64,000 nucleotides of DNA from Sugiyamaella lignohabitans (lineage: Eukaryota; Ascomycota; Dipodascomycetes; Dipodascales; Trichomonascaceae), in the NCBI RefSeq assembly GCF_001640025.1, contig NC_031671.1, positions 1,054,001-1,118,000 of the forward strand. Reading direction: 5' to 3'. A program made the position numbers and the translations under genes. The number at the start of each line of letters is the position of its first letter. Position 1 is the stretch's first letter. Below, piece by piece: positions 1 to 13,100 of this stretch. The notes beneath the pieces were generated by a model. It saw only the letters and a program-made list of their open reading frames with translations. It was not told where the DNA came from and ran no database searches.

Positions 1-1707
<1,707 letters not shown>

Positions 1708-2874
1708 ATGAGGAATTTGTCAAGCAATCTAAGTAGAAGTGCGTTCCATGTTTCAGGCCAATTGTTTGGAATATCACGACAGAAGGCTTTTTCTTCAGAA
1801 GCTATAGGTCAAGTTCTGATACGCGGCGTAGCAGCCAGACATTACAGTCGCAATGTTACCAGCTCATTTTCAACTCTTGGGTCTAAATATGAAGCATTTA
1901 CCAGAAGTCATACCAGTATAAATACTCCTGAAAAGAGTGTTAGTGTTAAGCACTTTACGGCTGGCTTTTTTACCAATACATTTCATACGCAAAATGGGCC
2001 ATTTCTGCAATCTTTTACTAAATCTGTTAGCCCTAGACAATCTATTTTGTTTATGGCGACCCATAGAGACCACGGATATGGTGGTTCCAACGGTGGTAGT
2101 AGCTATGGTAGAGGCGGCAATTGGGGCAAGTTCAATCGGTATAAAAATATTCTCGTAAACCACCGGGTGCCATTGCTGTTTACTGGCGCGGTACTCACAG
2201 TAACCACCTTCATATTTCCAGTGTTATTCCAGATGCCTGGAATGGGAGTTGTCAAGCAAAACCCACAGCTTGTAGTCTACGCACTAATTGGCCTCAATGT
2301 TGCAGGGTTCCTGGCATGGAAAACGAAACAAGGTTCTCGTTTCATGTATAGATACGGCCTCCTCCATAAGGATTCGCAATTCAATAAATGGAGTATGATT
2401 GGCTCTGCATTTTCCCACCAAGAATTTTGGCATATTGGTATTAATATGTATGTGCTCTACAATTTCGGTACTACTGTTGCTAGCTGGGTCGGTACTGAGC
2501 AGTTTCTTGCCGCGTATATAGATGGAGCTGTTATTTCCTCTCTGGCCTCACTTATGTTACCAGTGTTGGTCCGTAGATTTCAAAACATTCCTAGTCTTGG
2601 TGCAAGTGGTGCTGTGTTCACGACTTTTGGACTGTTTTCATACCTCGCACCTCATGCTAAATTGGCTCTAATGTTTATTCCACTTCCTTTTGGAGCCTGG
2701 ACAGTTTTTCTCGGGACAATGGCGTATAATGGAGCAGGACTGTTTATGCGGTTTGGGCTCAGTGACTATGCTGGTCATCTCGGTGGCTCTATTGTCGGAA
2801 TTATCTGGGGTTACTATCTAACACAGCGGGCCCGTCGAATTCGCCAACGGCGCAGTGTTATAAACTATCGATGA
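1708..2874 (+). CDS. PCP1: Mitochondrial rhomboid protease (Pcp1/Rbd1, PARL family)
   Basis: A 388-residue intramembrane serine protease of the mitochondrial inner membrane. In yeasts Pcp1 cleaves Mgm1 (dynamin-like fusion GTPase) and cytochrome c peroxidase Ccp1. The N-terminal ~110 residues are rich in Ser, Arg and Thr and poor in acids, as expected for a presequence. A Gly/Tyr-rich linker (about 120-140) precedes a helix at about 153-172 and a six-helix rhomboid core at about 190-375. The catalytic serine is in GASGA (S300) and the catalytic histidine in YAGHLGG (H357). The conserved FSHQEFWHIGINM segment of helix 2 is present. Single exon; the ATG begins the presequence. Unlike the genes right of 23.8 kb, it has no GC-hairpin element after its stop. 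Family assignment is firm; substrates are inferred from the family. Confidence 0.95.
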   Translation: MRNLSSNLSRSAFHVSGQLFGISRQKAFSSEAIGQVLIRGVAARHYSRNVTSSFSTLGSKYEAFTRSHTSINTPEKSVSVKHFTAGFFTNTFHTQNGPFLQSFTKSVSPRQSILFMATHRDHGYGGSNGGSSYGRGGNWGKFNRYKNILVNHRVPLLFTGAVLTVTTFIFPVLFQMPGMGVVKQNPQLVVYALIGLNVAGFLAWKTKQGSRFMYRYGLLHKDSQFNKWSMIGSAFSHQEFWHIGINMYVLYNFGTTVASWVGTEQFLAAYIDGAVISSLASLMLPVLVRRFQNIPSLGASGAVFTTFGLFSYLAPHAKLALMFIPLPFGAWTVFLGTMAYNGAGLFMRFGLSDYAGHLGGSIVGIIWGYYLTQRARRIRQRRSVINYR

Positions 2875-5225
2875 TAAATAGATATATTTTTATTTTCGAA
2901 ATATTATGTAAAAATAGGTGCACGCCGAAATAACCTGGGAGAGCACTATGTTTGATGAAAACATCAGCCCTATACCAATTTTTATGCTGCTTTAAGATTT
3001 TGAACGCTTCTCATTCAACTTTAGAAGATACGGAAAGTGTTATATCAGCCTGTATGTCTCTTATATTGAGAACCTCACCTCCACACTACTCTTAAATATA
3101 ATAACAAAACCATATTTATTGATCCTAGTCGCAATCCTTTCACATTGCCGAGCTTTCGCTGGAAAGCTTAGACGGCTTGTAATCTCATCAATTCTGGTCT
3201 ACTAGCTTTTTCATTGATAGTTCTATGATGCTATGCAGATACAAGGCAACAGGACGGCCGCAACAAAATCCAGTTTACTTCCGGGTGCGTGGGCCATATT
3301 CTATCCAATCTTACAACCAACAAGAAGTATACGAGTATGTTTTATATAAGCCACTCAGAATTAGGTGTCTAGATATGGTTACCAAGAATCTTCATAGTAA
3401 TCACCGCTCGGAAACAATTTAGTTCAGTTGTTATTAGTTGGGGAATCAGCAGAGAAGGTTAGCCGCTCTTTTTGAATGTTGGCAGTATCCATTTCGATCT
3501 ATGACTTTATCACAAGAATGGCAGCCGAGATGGATATTTCGACGGGTATCCGGCCTTGCTTGCTGAAGACCCTTCAACGGCTTTCATACCCAAGCAATCA
3601 TCTAACTGGTATTATAATTAGTGCTATCATTTACCTAGAGCAACCGCAATATTTCTCGATTTTTCACAGGATACGACCGTTGTGAGTTGAAATTCGGTTT
3701 GCGCCTTGAAATTAACAATATCTCCACCGTCTTGCCTCAATCTGTTCCAAAACTGATAGCAATTATAAGCTTCTAGATCTTCTAACACCGGTGCACCGCT
3801 CTGGACCCACTACCACGGTGGCGTCGCCTTCCAATCCTCGATACTAAATGTGCCTTTCCATTCCCAATGCTATCATAGCCAAGTGCGACCAACTAGTATA
3901 TACGACTCCATGATACTGATGCGCTAATATTGACCACTAGGATACCCCCTAACCATGATACACGGTGTCAACCCCCACCCCCACCCCCCACCGTACCCGA
4001 CTTGTACCTATTCTTGATATCAGCCGAGATGTCCCTCAGTTACTGTGGTATACCCTCATCTTGGAATACCTCACAGTACAAGTTTTATGATTGTTCGATG
4101 GCATCCCAAGGTCACGAGCCACCTACTAGCGGAACAAACCGGTACCACTCCTTTCTCGATAACTTAGTATGATGCAAAGAGCAACATACATTTTGCAGTC
4201 CAGTCCAATAGATAGAGATTCGACCAGTATTTATCATAATTTGGGACTCCAGAGAGGTGGAGCAGCAGGTATTCAATTAGAAGATGGTTACAGTACTAGA
4301 TATGTTTATTAAAGTATAGTATATTAGTAGGTACAGTAGTAGAGTAGAGTAGAGTGGAGCAGAGAAGGGGCCAAGTAGAGTAAAGTGGCCAAGTAGAGTT
4401 GTCAGAATAAAGTAGATCCTGATAGTAGACTAGCATAGAGTGGCTAGGAAATTGTAGCAGTACAGTAGACTGGTGTAGAGTGGCCAATAGAGTAGAGTAG
4501 ACCAAATAAGAATAGAATAGTAGAGACCAAGAGACCGAGTAGAGTGATGTCCATGAGACACAGTAGAGAGTAGAGCTTTTTTTTCCAGGGTTTTCATTTA
4601 GATTCTTTTTTTTTTTTGCGAGGGTTTTCAATTTTTCCTTTTTTCAAACAGAAGTAGTAGAGAGTAGTTGAGAGTAGTAGAGAGCAAAAAACCAGGCAGA
4701 GACCGAGAAACCAGAGAGAAAATGGACCAAGAGTAGAACAGAGAGCCAATGAGAGAAACCAGAGCAGCATGAGTTGTAATGGTGTGAATGATGGAGCCAG
4801 TTTTAGCGAACAACAATCTGTGTGATGATTTAAATTGACACCCGATCTTGTAATGAAGGACTGTGAGTTTTGAAAACATGTCGAACCGCAGACAGCGGCG
4901 CCAGTGTAATAAAACCTCAGTAGGGGTGGGAGATCGGGATGACTAGAAGTGATATCCAAGGATGGCGACTCTGAGGAAGCCACAATCAAATTGCAAAACT
5001 AGGCGCAGCAAGGAGCGCGCCACTGTTAAGACTCATGATTTCAGTGGATGATTGTTGTACTAGTAGTCATAGTCAAATGGTGTGTTGTTGGCCAGATTGT
5101 TGAACGACTGGATGCAAGTGATGGTGAAGTAGTGGTGAATTGGTACTTTGGAGTAGTTTCGTTGCTGCAAAAGACTGGCTGGTTCCTCAATTGAATGGGA
5201 GAATAACCAAGAGCGGTTGATGGCT
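2875..5225. other. Gene-poor AT-rich stretch
   Basis: No gene recognised. Apparent reading frames at 4300-5400 come from low-complexity AGAGT-type DNA (see the repeat at 4310) and have no family resemblance. Confidence 0.45.
4310..4760. repeat. Degenerate AGAGT/GTAGAGT low-complexity tandem repeat
   Basis: About 450 bp of purine-biased sequence built from short units such as GTAGAGTAGAGT and GGCCAAGTAGAGT, with oligo-T runs at about 4577-4587 and 4606-4617. It creates spurious minus-strand reading frames rich in Leu, Tyr and Ser. Confidence 0.7.
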
Positions 5226-5678
5226 TTAATAGCCGAGTGTGCGGAGCGTGCATTTTCGCACCGCTTTCCAAGACCTGGTGATGGCACGTTTAACCGTAAG
5301 AGGCTTGGGTTTAGGTGGAGGTGGTGGTTTGGGATAGACTGGGACCGGAATAGTTCGAAAGACCCGTTTGGGAGGAGGAGGAGGACGGTTGGCACGTTCA
5401 AGAGCCCGTTGGGCCTTCCATTCCTGTGTTTCCCGCCACAGCTTTTGAATTTTCTCTCTCTCAGTCAAGGGTCTAGGTGGTTCCTCGACAACTTCAACCA
5501 CAACAACAGGTTCAGGTTCAGTAACCTCACCACAGTCAACAAGGACTAGAGCGGGGTGGACGTCATACCAATACCAGACAGTGAGGAGTAAAAAGGTAAA
5601 CAATAGGTGAAGAGGGTCCTCATGGACAGAAACACTGAAGATAGCGTGAGCTAAAACAGTAGACACAATGAAAGTCAT
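5226..5678 (-). CDS. Small single-TM proline-rich protein, unknown function
   Basis: A 150-residue protein I do not recognise. The N-terminal ~50 residues are hydrophobic with one clear membrane segment (about 25-45, LLFTFLLLTVWYWY). A Pro/Val/Glu-rich stretch follows, then a charged helix (LTEREKIQKLWRETQEW, about 72-88), a run of prolines and a very basic C-terminus. The likely topology is a signal anchor with a Pro-rich tail. The ATG is preceded by a pyrimidine-rich leader, and a TATA-like AAATATAAATATG lies about 110 bp upstream, the same promoter style as the genes at 8.4 and 12.1 kb. Codon-level coherence (continuous Pro and charged patterns) supports a real gene, but no homolog is evident by eye. 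Confidence 0.55.
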   Translation of the reverse strand: MTFIVSTVLAHAIFSVSVHEDPLHLLFTFLLLTVWYWYDVHPALVLVDCGEVTEPEPVVVVEVVEEPPRPLTEREKIQKLWRETQEWKAQRALERANRPPPPPKRVFRTIPVPVYPKPPPPPKPKPLTVKRAITRSWKAVRKCTLRTLGY

Positions 5679-8448
5679 TGTTGATCGACGAAGAAGTAAA
5701 TTTGATTCGAGAGAATTGATTTGTAAAAAAAAAGTGATAGTGAAGAGAAAGAGAATTCGGGGGGAAAAGACGCATATTTATATTTTTTGGGCTCTAGCGT
5801 AACCCACCTTTGTTGTAAACAACCCCATAACGAGCACAACATGTGTTGTTGTTCCTGCAAAAGCAACGCACTGAATGCGGTATCGGTACTCTGTGCCCAT
5901 AAACTTCCCCAAAACTACCCCTAACCTACTGCAATGCAATGCGTGCTGATGCAGGGAAGATGCAGGGAAGGTCTGAAAGAGGTATTCTTAATCAAAATCC
6001 ATAAGATTCCCAAAAACTACCCGTAACCTGATGCAATGCAATGCAACATCTGTGGGAAGGGGTGCTTAATCTGGTATTTAAGCATAAATTTCCTAAAACC
6101 TACCCTTAACCTGATGCATATCCATGTGATGGGTGCAGACGGTCGGTAGTCCCGAATTTTAATTTACTTGAAACTATGGGCAACCCGATGCAACAAAATG
6201 CACGGAACCTCGATATTCGCCAGCTTCTATCACAACCAGACAGGTCGTGTATGCACACTTACCTCCGTCATTGACAGGGATTATGCTTAGGGTTCACGCT
6301 AACGGAGCTTACTAGGTAATCAAAGACATTATTGCTCTTGCCTGTCGGAAGATGACGATACTGGCCAATATTATGGGAGTCGCCCCAGTTACATGTTTGC
6401 TGCTACTTTTAACTGACTGAGTCATCTAGAAGCTGCTTTCTGCTACGGGTACCTACCCTCTGCAGCATACCTATAGGCGTCAACCTTATTCTCCCTCTCA
6501 ATTATTTCATAAAGTGCAGATTTTTTTATAATTTGAGAACCTTGGTGATCACATCAGTAAGGCAAGCGGATGCCCCATGATTGCAAGAATCTTTCAGTGG
6601 CCGTTATCCCCCTATCAATGGTTCCAATGTGTATTGATCAAATTAGACCGAGAACTGTGGTCCCAATGCGCTATTGAGTACAGTGCTCGTGAAAATTAAA
6701 CAAGAAAAAAAAAAAAAATATGGACTAATTCACTCTATATGTTCTGTTCCTATTTTAGTGATTAATTACACATGCCGATAATGGGCCGTCAAAGAAATCG
6801 GGTAAACTAGAGAGAGATAATTCAATTCTATCATTATTTTCCGTCACAGTAGAAAAAGTGCCTGACCACCGAACTCGACGTTGGGATGATCATATACCCT
6901 GTTACTACAATAGTCCATGTGATACAACCCTGTCAAGAGAAAGAGTAAGTTTGCAGGGTTCAACATGACAGTCACTGGCCAGGATACAATACTATCCATT
7001 CAGAATGTGACAGGTCATCAAGAGGTCAGACTTCGAGCAGGGTTCGTATGCATGCACGTTGATAAGCTAAGCATGCACCAAGATAGAACATATAAGGTGC
7101 AAATGTGGCATCACTACCCGATCGCCATGAAGCTTAATTACCTGGAAAAGGATCTAGAATAGGAGGCAGCTTTATCCAATTGCTGTCTATTGTATCCCGA
7201 ATATATATACTGTTGAGCCACACTCGATAAACCACATCTCGAACTGGGATTGGAATGTAATAAGAGGACATCATGTAATAGATAGCACTTCAATTGTTAG
7301 TAGTACTCACCGGTACTCACTTAGGACTTGATCCTGTATTAGTGATAGCCCATGCATCAAATGTGTCTGGTCGAGATCTTGAGAATGTTGGGTGTGGTGA
7401 GGGTCAATTGGAGTTTGGCAGATGAGTAGTGAGTAGGAAGAAAGAAGGGAGAAGCAGGAGATTTGACCTCTATTTATAATAATCAGGAACTCCAGGTCAG
7501 TGGCACACAAGGGTGGAGAGGCCTATGCCATAACATACTAACCCCTGCATTTTGGAATGCAGAATCTTGCTGGCGCTGTACTAAAGATATAGCTTGATTG
7601 GTATCATTAGATTGAGAAAACTCAGCCGATTCTATTGGGTATTTTTTGACCTAGCCATAAATGTGGGTTTCAATTACGGTTTCGAAGCATTTTGAGACAG
7701 GCTTCACGCTAGTCGGAATTTTCAGGCCAAGAATAATGTTCGTTTGTCAGTAATGAAGGCGGATCATCTCATCAGTAGGAGAAAAAGAAAGGATCATGCA
7801 TGCATGGTTCTCCCTATAGATTTTGGAAAAGGGGATAAAAACATGAGAGAAAAAGGTATGATAATACTAGCCAGCACAGTTTAAAAACTCTTGAAGCTCT
7901 CTTTGTAATTAACGTCGCATTGTTTAGAGCTAGGGTCTTAAATGCGAGCACGAAGACACACGTTGGTTATCAATGGTTCGTCGTTTAATTTTAAAGTAGA
8001 GAGTATCGGGGATAAAGTGCTCTAATTTATCACCTTCCTTAAACATAGAAGGCCTTATCATTGTGTATACATATGGACTAATAACAGAGGCATTCGGTGG
8101 TTGACTAGGGTTTCTACTGGATCTAAGACAACCGGTTTGTGGTATAACTCATACGAACCTTAGCCTCCCCTCCAGCCACTATTACCCAACCGGCACAGCC
8201 AATACTTGTAATCAGTGGCCGGGCTTTATTTATCTTACATACCCATCGTTGTAAAGGGCTCGGGCTTTAGTCATCAATACCATAGTTAACTATACAGAAA
8301 ATAGACCGGAATGCGAGTTATGAATTACGAATATCGGGCTCTGCCCGATCTCGTTTGCCGGAGGCAATCAGAGATACTAATTTGGGGCACTACATACTTA
8401 TGTATTTATAGCTATGGTGGTGGTTGCTCATGGCCCGAGACCGCAAGC
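5679..8448. other. Long gene-poor intergenic stretch
   Basis: About 2.8 kb with no recognisable gene apart from the promoter of the 5226-5678 gene and the tandem repeat at 5898-6202. A 14-bp A-run lies near 6705. Confidence 0.45.
5898..6202. repeat. Imperfect tandem repeats, about 80-100 bp period
   Basis: Three clear copies begin near 5898, 6000 and 6083. Each carries CATAA, then TTCC, AAAAC, TACCC, TAACCT and GATGCAATGCAATGC-like blocks. A weaker fourth copy is near 6163-6202 (CAACCCGATGCAAC). The core is pyrimidine-rich on the plus strand and ends in iterated TGCAA. Not coding in any frame. Confidence 0.7.
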
Positions 8449-9699
8449 TTATTCCGATTCAAGCGTGATCTTGGCGATATCGCAGAATCGCTCTAACTTA
8501 CCCAAACTCATGAGAATCTCTGACTTCTTCGTTTGATGGAGGTCCAGGGTATCAACTCCCATATCAAGGAGCTTCAGGTAAGCTTCGTTGACTGCCAGTA
8601 GTTGCTTCAGGAGGGCTCGTCGGTGGATTCTAGCTTGCTCGACAGTAACCTTCAAACAAGTGAAGGTCAGCTTGTCATTGCAAGCACCACTGTAAGCGTA
8701 GCTAAGGTTCAAGCTATCCATAAAAGCTTCGAACTTCAAGTACTCTTTGGAACCGTAGGAATAGTTAGTAAGTCTGGAAGGCAGGTTAGCAAGTCTGTTC
8801 AACAGACGTTGAGAGGGAGCAGTGGTGGTGGTGATGGAAGTGGGGTTAGCGGTAGTGCGGGAGGACTTCGATGGTCTGGGAATAGAAGGGGCCTTGCGGG
8901 GGTTCATGTAGGTATCGGAGAGGGTTGACGTTGTGGAGCGAGACGAATGGTGGCTGGAGTGGTGACGGGAGTTGGAGTGAGAGCTAGAGTGAGAGCTGGA
9001 GTGAGAGCTGGAGCGAGAGCTGGAGATTGAGTTAGGAGCACGTCTTGTTGAAGTGATAGGAGCTGTCATGGGGATAGAGGGACAGGAGGTAGAGCGGGTA
9101 TTGCGAGACGAGAAAGGAGCGAGTGCAATGCGTTGAGAAGGAACGGATGAGGAAGAAACAGACCGGGTACGAGTTGCAGGTAATGGGGTAGAGGTGGCAA
9201 GTGGGGTGAATTGGTAGGTAGTGGGAGAACGTGAGCGGGAAGAAGAAGAGGAATGAGAGCTGGAGCGAGACGAGGAAGCAGTAGATGTAGAGTGGGTGGT
9301 GGGATGTGAGGACAATGAGGCGGAGTGAGTATCAGAGCGTGGGGAGAAAGATGTGGGAGATGAAGTGGTTGAACGGGTGGCAGAATGTCTGGAATAGGAG
9401 GGAATGGATCCAGAAGAAGAGGAAGCAGTAGAATGATGGAAAAGACGAGCTAGAGTGGCTGTGCTACCAGAAGTGGAAGTACTGCGGAAAGTGGTGGTGG
9501 AGGAAGAACGAGAACTGTGGTGGGAACTCGTACTAGATTCGGTGCGGGAGACATTGGTAACGGTTCTGAGAGGGGACTGGATGGGTGGAGAAAAGGTACG
9601 TTTGATGACTGTTGGGCGAGGTCTGGATTTATAGGGTATGCGAGGGATAATTCGAAGGGCGTTGGCAGAAGTAGCGGAGGTGGTAGTAGCACGATACAT
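8449..9699 (-). CDS. Serine-rich low-complexity protein with N-terminal motif shared with the 12.1 kb gene
   Basis: A 416-residue protein of unknown function. Residues 16-50 contain a block reading RIIPRIPY, then RPRPTV, then SPLRTVTNVS. The same block in the same order occurs near the start of the 12120-13100 protein, so the two are probably paralogs with a common functional N-terminus. The middle (about 55-280) is extremely Ser/Thr/Arg-rich and looks disordered. The C-terminal ~125 residues (after LLNRLANLPSRL) regain normal composition and are predicted helical. The promoter has a GTTTATATAA TATA box about 70 bp upstream, preceded by AAAAAGAAATG, exactly as in the 12.1 kb gene. No signal peptide or membrane segment is seen. 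No homolog recognised. Confidence 0.65.
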   Translation of the reverse strand: MYRATTTSATSANALRIIPRIPYKSRPRPTVIKRTFSPPIQSPLRTVTNVSRTESSTSSHHSSRSSSTTTFRSTSTSGSTATLARLFHHSTASSSSGSIPSYSRHSATRSTTSSPTSFSPRSDTHSASLSSHPTTHSTSTASSSRSSSHSSSSSRSRSPTTYQFTPLATSTPLPATRTRSVSSSSVPSQRIALAPFSSRNTRSTSCPSIPMTAPITSTRRAPNSISSSRSSSHSSSHSSSHSNSRHHSSHHSSRSTTSTLSDTYMNPRKAPSIPRPSKSSRTTANPTSITTTTAPSQRLLNRLANLPSRLTNYSYGSKEYLKFEAFMDSLNLSYAYSGACNDKLTFTCLKVTVEQARIHRRALLKQLLAVNEAYLKLLDMGVDTLDLHQTKKSEILMSLGKLERFCDIAKITLESE

Positions 9700-12119
9700 T
9701 TTTGCTTAGTACTAGAGAGGAAAAAAGAAGAAGAAAACAGAAGCAACAGCGACCAAACGCCGCGCTTATATAAACAAAACATTTCTTTTTCCTCTTTGTT
9801 GTTGGTTGAGTGGTCATGAGTCGATATTTTCTTTTTTCCAGCGCATTTCTGTCACCATATTTTGAACAATGTACCCATTAATAGATACAAAGTCACGCCG
9901 CACTCTCTGACCATGATCCACGGTACCTAATGACTCGTTTTTTCAATAAATCCCTGAGCTACACATTGTCGGCGACTTATATAATTTTTAGCTCATAAGT
10001 AGGATAACTCATACTGCACATGATCTGAATCGCCTTAAATAATTAAACTTTATGGCGATTAAGTAGTGACGTCAAATATCAACTTAACACTATTTAGGTA
10101 CTTGATTATCTTATCAATATGCATATAACTTTAACCCTGTTTGAATGAGATCGGACCGCAATGTCTGCCTGGTATTTCTAGATTATTTTTAATTCTCTAT
10201 TTTGGTAACCACCACTGGTTTTGCCAAACTTAATTATACCTCTTAGCTTGCAAATTGTTCAGAGAAAGAATCGGTACAGGAGCATATCACATGACCAGGT
10301 GACCCGTCATTTTTGGTACTTAGCCGATACCACCCCTGTTTATTTTCTACGAATCTAATCAGCATATTGGGTATGTATGATTAGCCACGGACCGCTTGAA
10401 ACTGTTATTAAATTATTTCCACTTGAGTACAAATTAAAGCCAACAAGTTCTCCCAAATAAATCTTGTTTGAAGTCCTATTACTACACATGGTCATAATAA
10501 TACACAAGCAACTGAAAGTACCTGTCATGGCATATGCTTCTGCTCTTTAATATTAAAAGAATAAGCCATATGAAAGTAGAAGAGTTAACAAAATGTAAAG
10601 ATATAAAAAGAGCGCTGAAATACGAATGCCGAATGCGGCAAGGTGGTTGTCAACACACGATTAGACGAATTCCATTAGGCTGGTCTGAAAACAGAACAGG
10701 GTCATCAGCATATTATCTACCCATAATCTCATCTCTCGTTATCATGGGGCGAATATCAAGGGTATGCTTAAAAAAAATCTAGATGTGTGGTGTGCACGGA
10801 AGAATATAGGTCTTGAAATAATCCCTGTTACAGATCTTCATTACTGGAGGTGAGCAATATATTTGCCGGGGTTTTGAATGTAGCTTGGATATTGTGCAAT
10901 TAGTAGTATAGTAACACATGGTTTCACGCAGAATGCCTATTGTGTACCTCTGTCACTTGAACGTTGCAACCATTGACGGTCTTTCTTGACCCTTTATTGT
11001 TAACTGAAGCAAACTATGCCATGTTTTGAGATTCTGAGTAAAAGCATGTTGACATATTATCATTTGAGGCATATCATATCTCGGTGGAATACATCCATTT
11101 ATTTTCTGTATGAGTTGACTAGGTAACATTATTTATCATCACTCTCTGAATAGTTCGTATTAAACCATGATATGCAGGGATTAGCTGATCGCCATGGCGA
11201 ATGGGACACTAAATACCTGGATATTTCAACTCTAACTCGAACTTGAACCGGCTTTGCTCAATCAAATATTTTTACATGCTTTTGGAAGTGGATCAAATAA
11301 AAGGTAATTTTAATAATTTATTTATCAAGGTTTTATGCATGAAAAGTACAGCTAGATTTAGTTGAATTTCTCCCAAGTTCCCCTGATTGTCCTTTACTTC
11401 GAGTCTACACATGGCAAGTAGAACTCAGTTATATTAGGCGTTCTTCCCGTCAGTACCTAGATTCTAACTGATTATGGACTGCTCGGTAGTGTGGGACAGA
11501 GCTCGATCTAATAAAATACTATATAAGGATGCAAAAGTCGGCCTCCGGCCTCTGCTTCTTTCCCAGTTACAGTTGCTGCAATACCGTATCTTCTTCACCA
11601 ATAGATTTATTTTCAGTTGGAATGACTTAAATTACTTCTACTACTACGAGTGTAATCATTCGTATATTCTGTGGTCATTCCGATCATGCTGGCTCGCTTT
11701 ATTACTCGAAATTTCTGCCTGTCCTAATATCTGATTCTAGCCGGAATCTCGCCAATCGTTGAACTTTGGAACCCGCTATACGGCTCATTATTACTGTTTC
11801 AAGCCCGAAGTGAATCAAATGTGGGTCCGTTATTACTAAAGTTGAAATGGCAAATGTAAAGGAGTACAACTTCTACCACTCTCGGTTCGCGATGCAAAAC
11901 TCAAACTGGAAGAGAGGTTATCCCCGTTACTCGTCATCCATAAGACGAAATAAAGTCAGATTTAATTACAAACTTCAAGTTAACACAATACTAAGCTCGA
12001 CACATTGTTTAGTGGTCTACATGTCGATGGATAAAAGTTTGGGTAAAAAACCCAGCTGCCTGAGACAGCCAGGCTAGTGTATTGGCTATATACATATAGA
12101 AATAGACTATATACAGAAC
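9700..12119. other. AT-rich intergenic stretch
   Basis: No gene recognised. The left ~110 bp hold the TATA box and leader of the Ser-rich gene. Remaining reading frames (for example near 10534 and 11474) are short, AT-biased and without motifs. Confidence 0.45.
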
Positions 12120-13100
12120 TTACAGGTCATTTCCAAAGAAGGATTTCTTGACCCAGGCAGAAAGAGAGTTAGTTATTCTAAAAGCAGTATTGTTGAGAAA
12201 ATTGTACCAGGCAGTTTCAGTGATATGTCTTGGTTCGACTGCATTCGAAGTAGGTTGAGGCATGTCTGTCGGCTTGTTAGTAGTATCAGAAAGAGGGACT
12301 TCTTCCTCAGTAGCTTTGTCGTTGAAATTGGAAACGGATTCAGTGATTGGTGCGGGTGTATTGGTGCGGGAATTCGAAGCACAGACTCTGCGCAAAAACT
12401 CAGGAGGGTACGCAAAGATCGAACGGTAGACAGGGGGTTGGAATGTGAGCGGAACTGGAATGCTGGGGGTAGGGCAGCAGCAAGTGTACGGGTATGAAGG
12501 AGGTGGTCGGCCAGAAGGCGGGTATAAGGGCTTGCGCTTCTTGTGCTCTCTCAAGCGAGGCACTGGCTTACTACTGGCGAACATCGCGTTAAATCTATCC
12601 GGTCCTGTAGGGTAGGGTTGCCATTCTTTCGATTGCTTGTTGGCCATGGTCTTCTCATTTATTTCATTGTTCTTGCTTTGCTTTTCATTCTCTTTCTTCT
12701 CGGCCTTTTTGATCTCTTCGGACTTTAAAGAAGAAGTAGCCAAGCAAGACGAGGAACATGTAAAAGACGAAGCTGCAGCTCTCTGTTCAAAATAGGAAAA
12801 CAAATCGTCAAAGCTGGAGGCATCAGGAGTTTCGGTGCTGTCAGAATCGTCAGTGCAATTGAAGTAAGGGGTATTGGCAAACAAATCGTCGAAGTTGGAG
12901 GCTTCAGGAGTTTCGGTACTGTCAAAATCCTCAGTGGAATCGAAGTCAGAGGCATTGGTAACTTCCCGGAGTGGGCTGTGCTGGTAAGGTATATGGTTGA
13001 CGTTAAGGGTGGTGCGAGTAGGTCTCTCGCAGTAAGGTACGCGAGGGAGAATTTTTATGGAGTTCACAATAAAAAATGGTGCAGCCGATGTAGAAGACAT
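12120..13100 (-). CDS. Acidic/Pro-rich protein with repeated DSTETP-FDDLF motif, unknown function
   Basis: A 326-residue protein. I chose the ATG at 13100 (MSSTSAAPF) over an in-frame ATG at 13160 because the latter overlaps the TATA box (TTTATATAA). Near the N-terminus it repeats the order seen in the 8.4 kb gene: KILPRVPY, RPTRTT, then SPLREVTNAS. Two acidic repeats follow, each built on DSTETP-AS-FDDLF (roughly residues 52-100). Next come a Lys/Glu-rich helix and a Pro/Tyr-rich region with a SYPYTCCCP Cys cluster. The C-terminus has an ordered segment with TAWYNFLNN. It is tandem with and on the same strand as its likely paralog. No homolog recognised. Confidence 0.6.
   Translation of the reverse strand: MSSTSAAPFFIVNSIKILPRVPYCERPTRTTLNVNHIPYQHSPLREVTNASDFDSTEDFDSTETPEASNFDDLFANTPYFNCTDDSDSTETPDASSFDDLFSYFEQRAAASSFTCSSSCLATSSLKSEEIKKAEKKENEKQSKNNEINEKTMANKQSKEWQPYPTGPDRFNAMFASSKPVPRLREHKKRKPLYPPSGRPPPSYPYTCCCPTPSIPVPLTFQPPVYRSIFAYPPEFLRRVCASNSRTNTPAPITESVSNFNDKATEEEVPLSDTTNKPTDMPQPTSNAVEPRHITETAWYNFLNNTAFRITNSLSAWVKKSFFGNDL

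Noticed and set aside
4296..4989. Minus-strand frames rich in Leu/Tyr/Ser at 4.3-5.0 kb
   Set aside because: Generated by the AGAGT-type low-complexity repeat and oligo-T runs.
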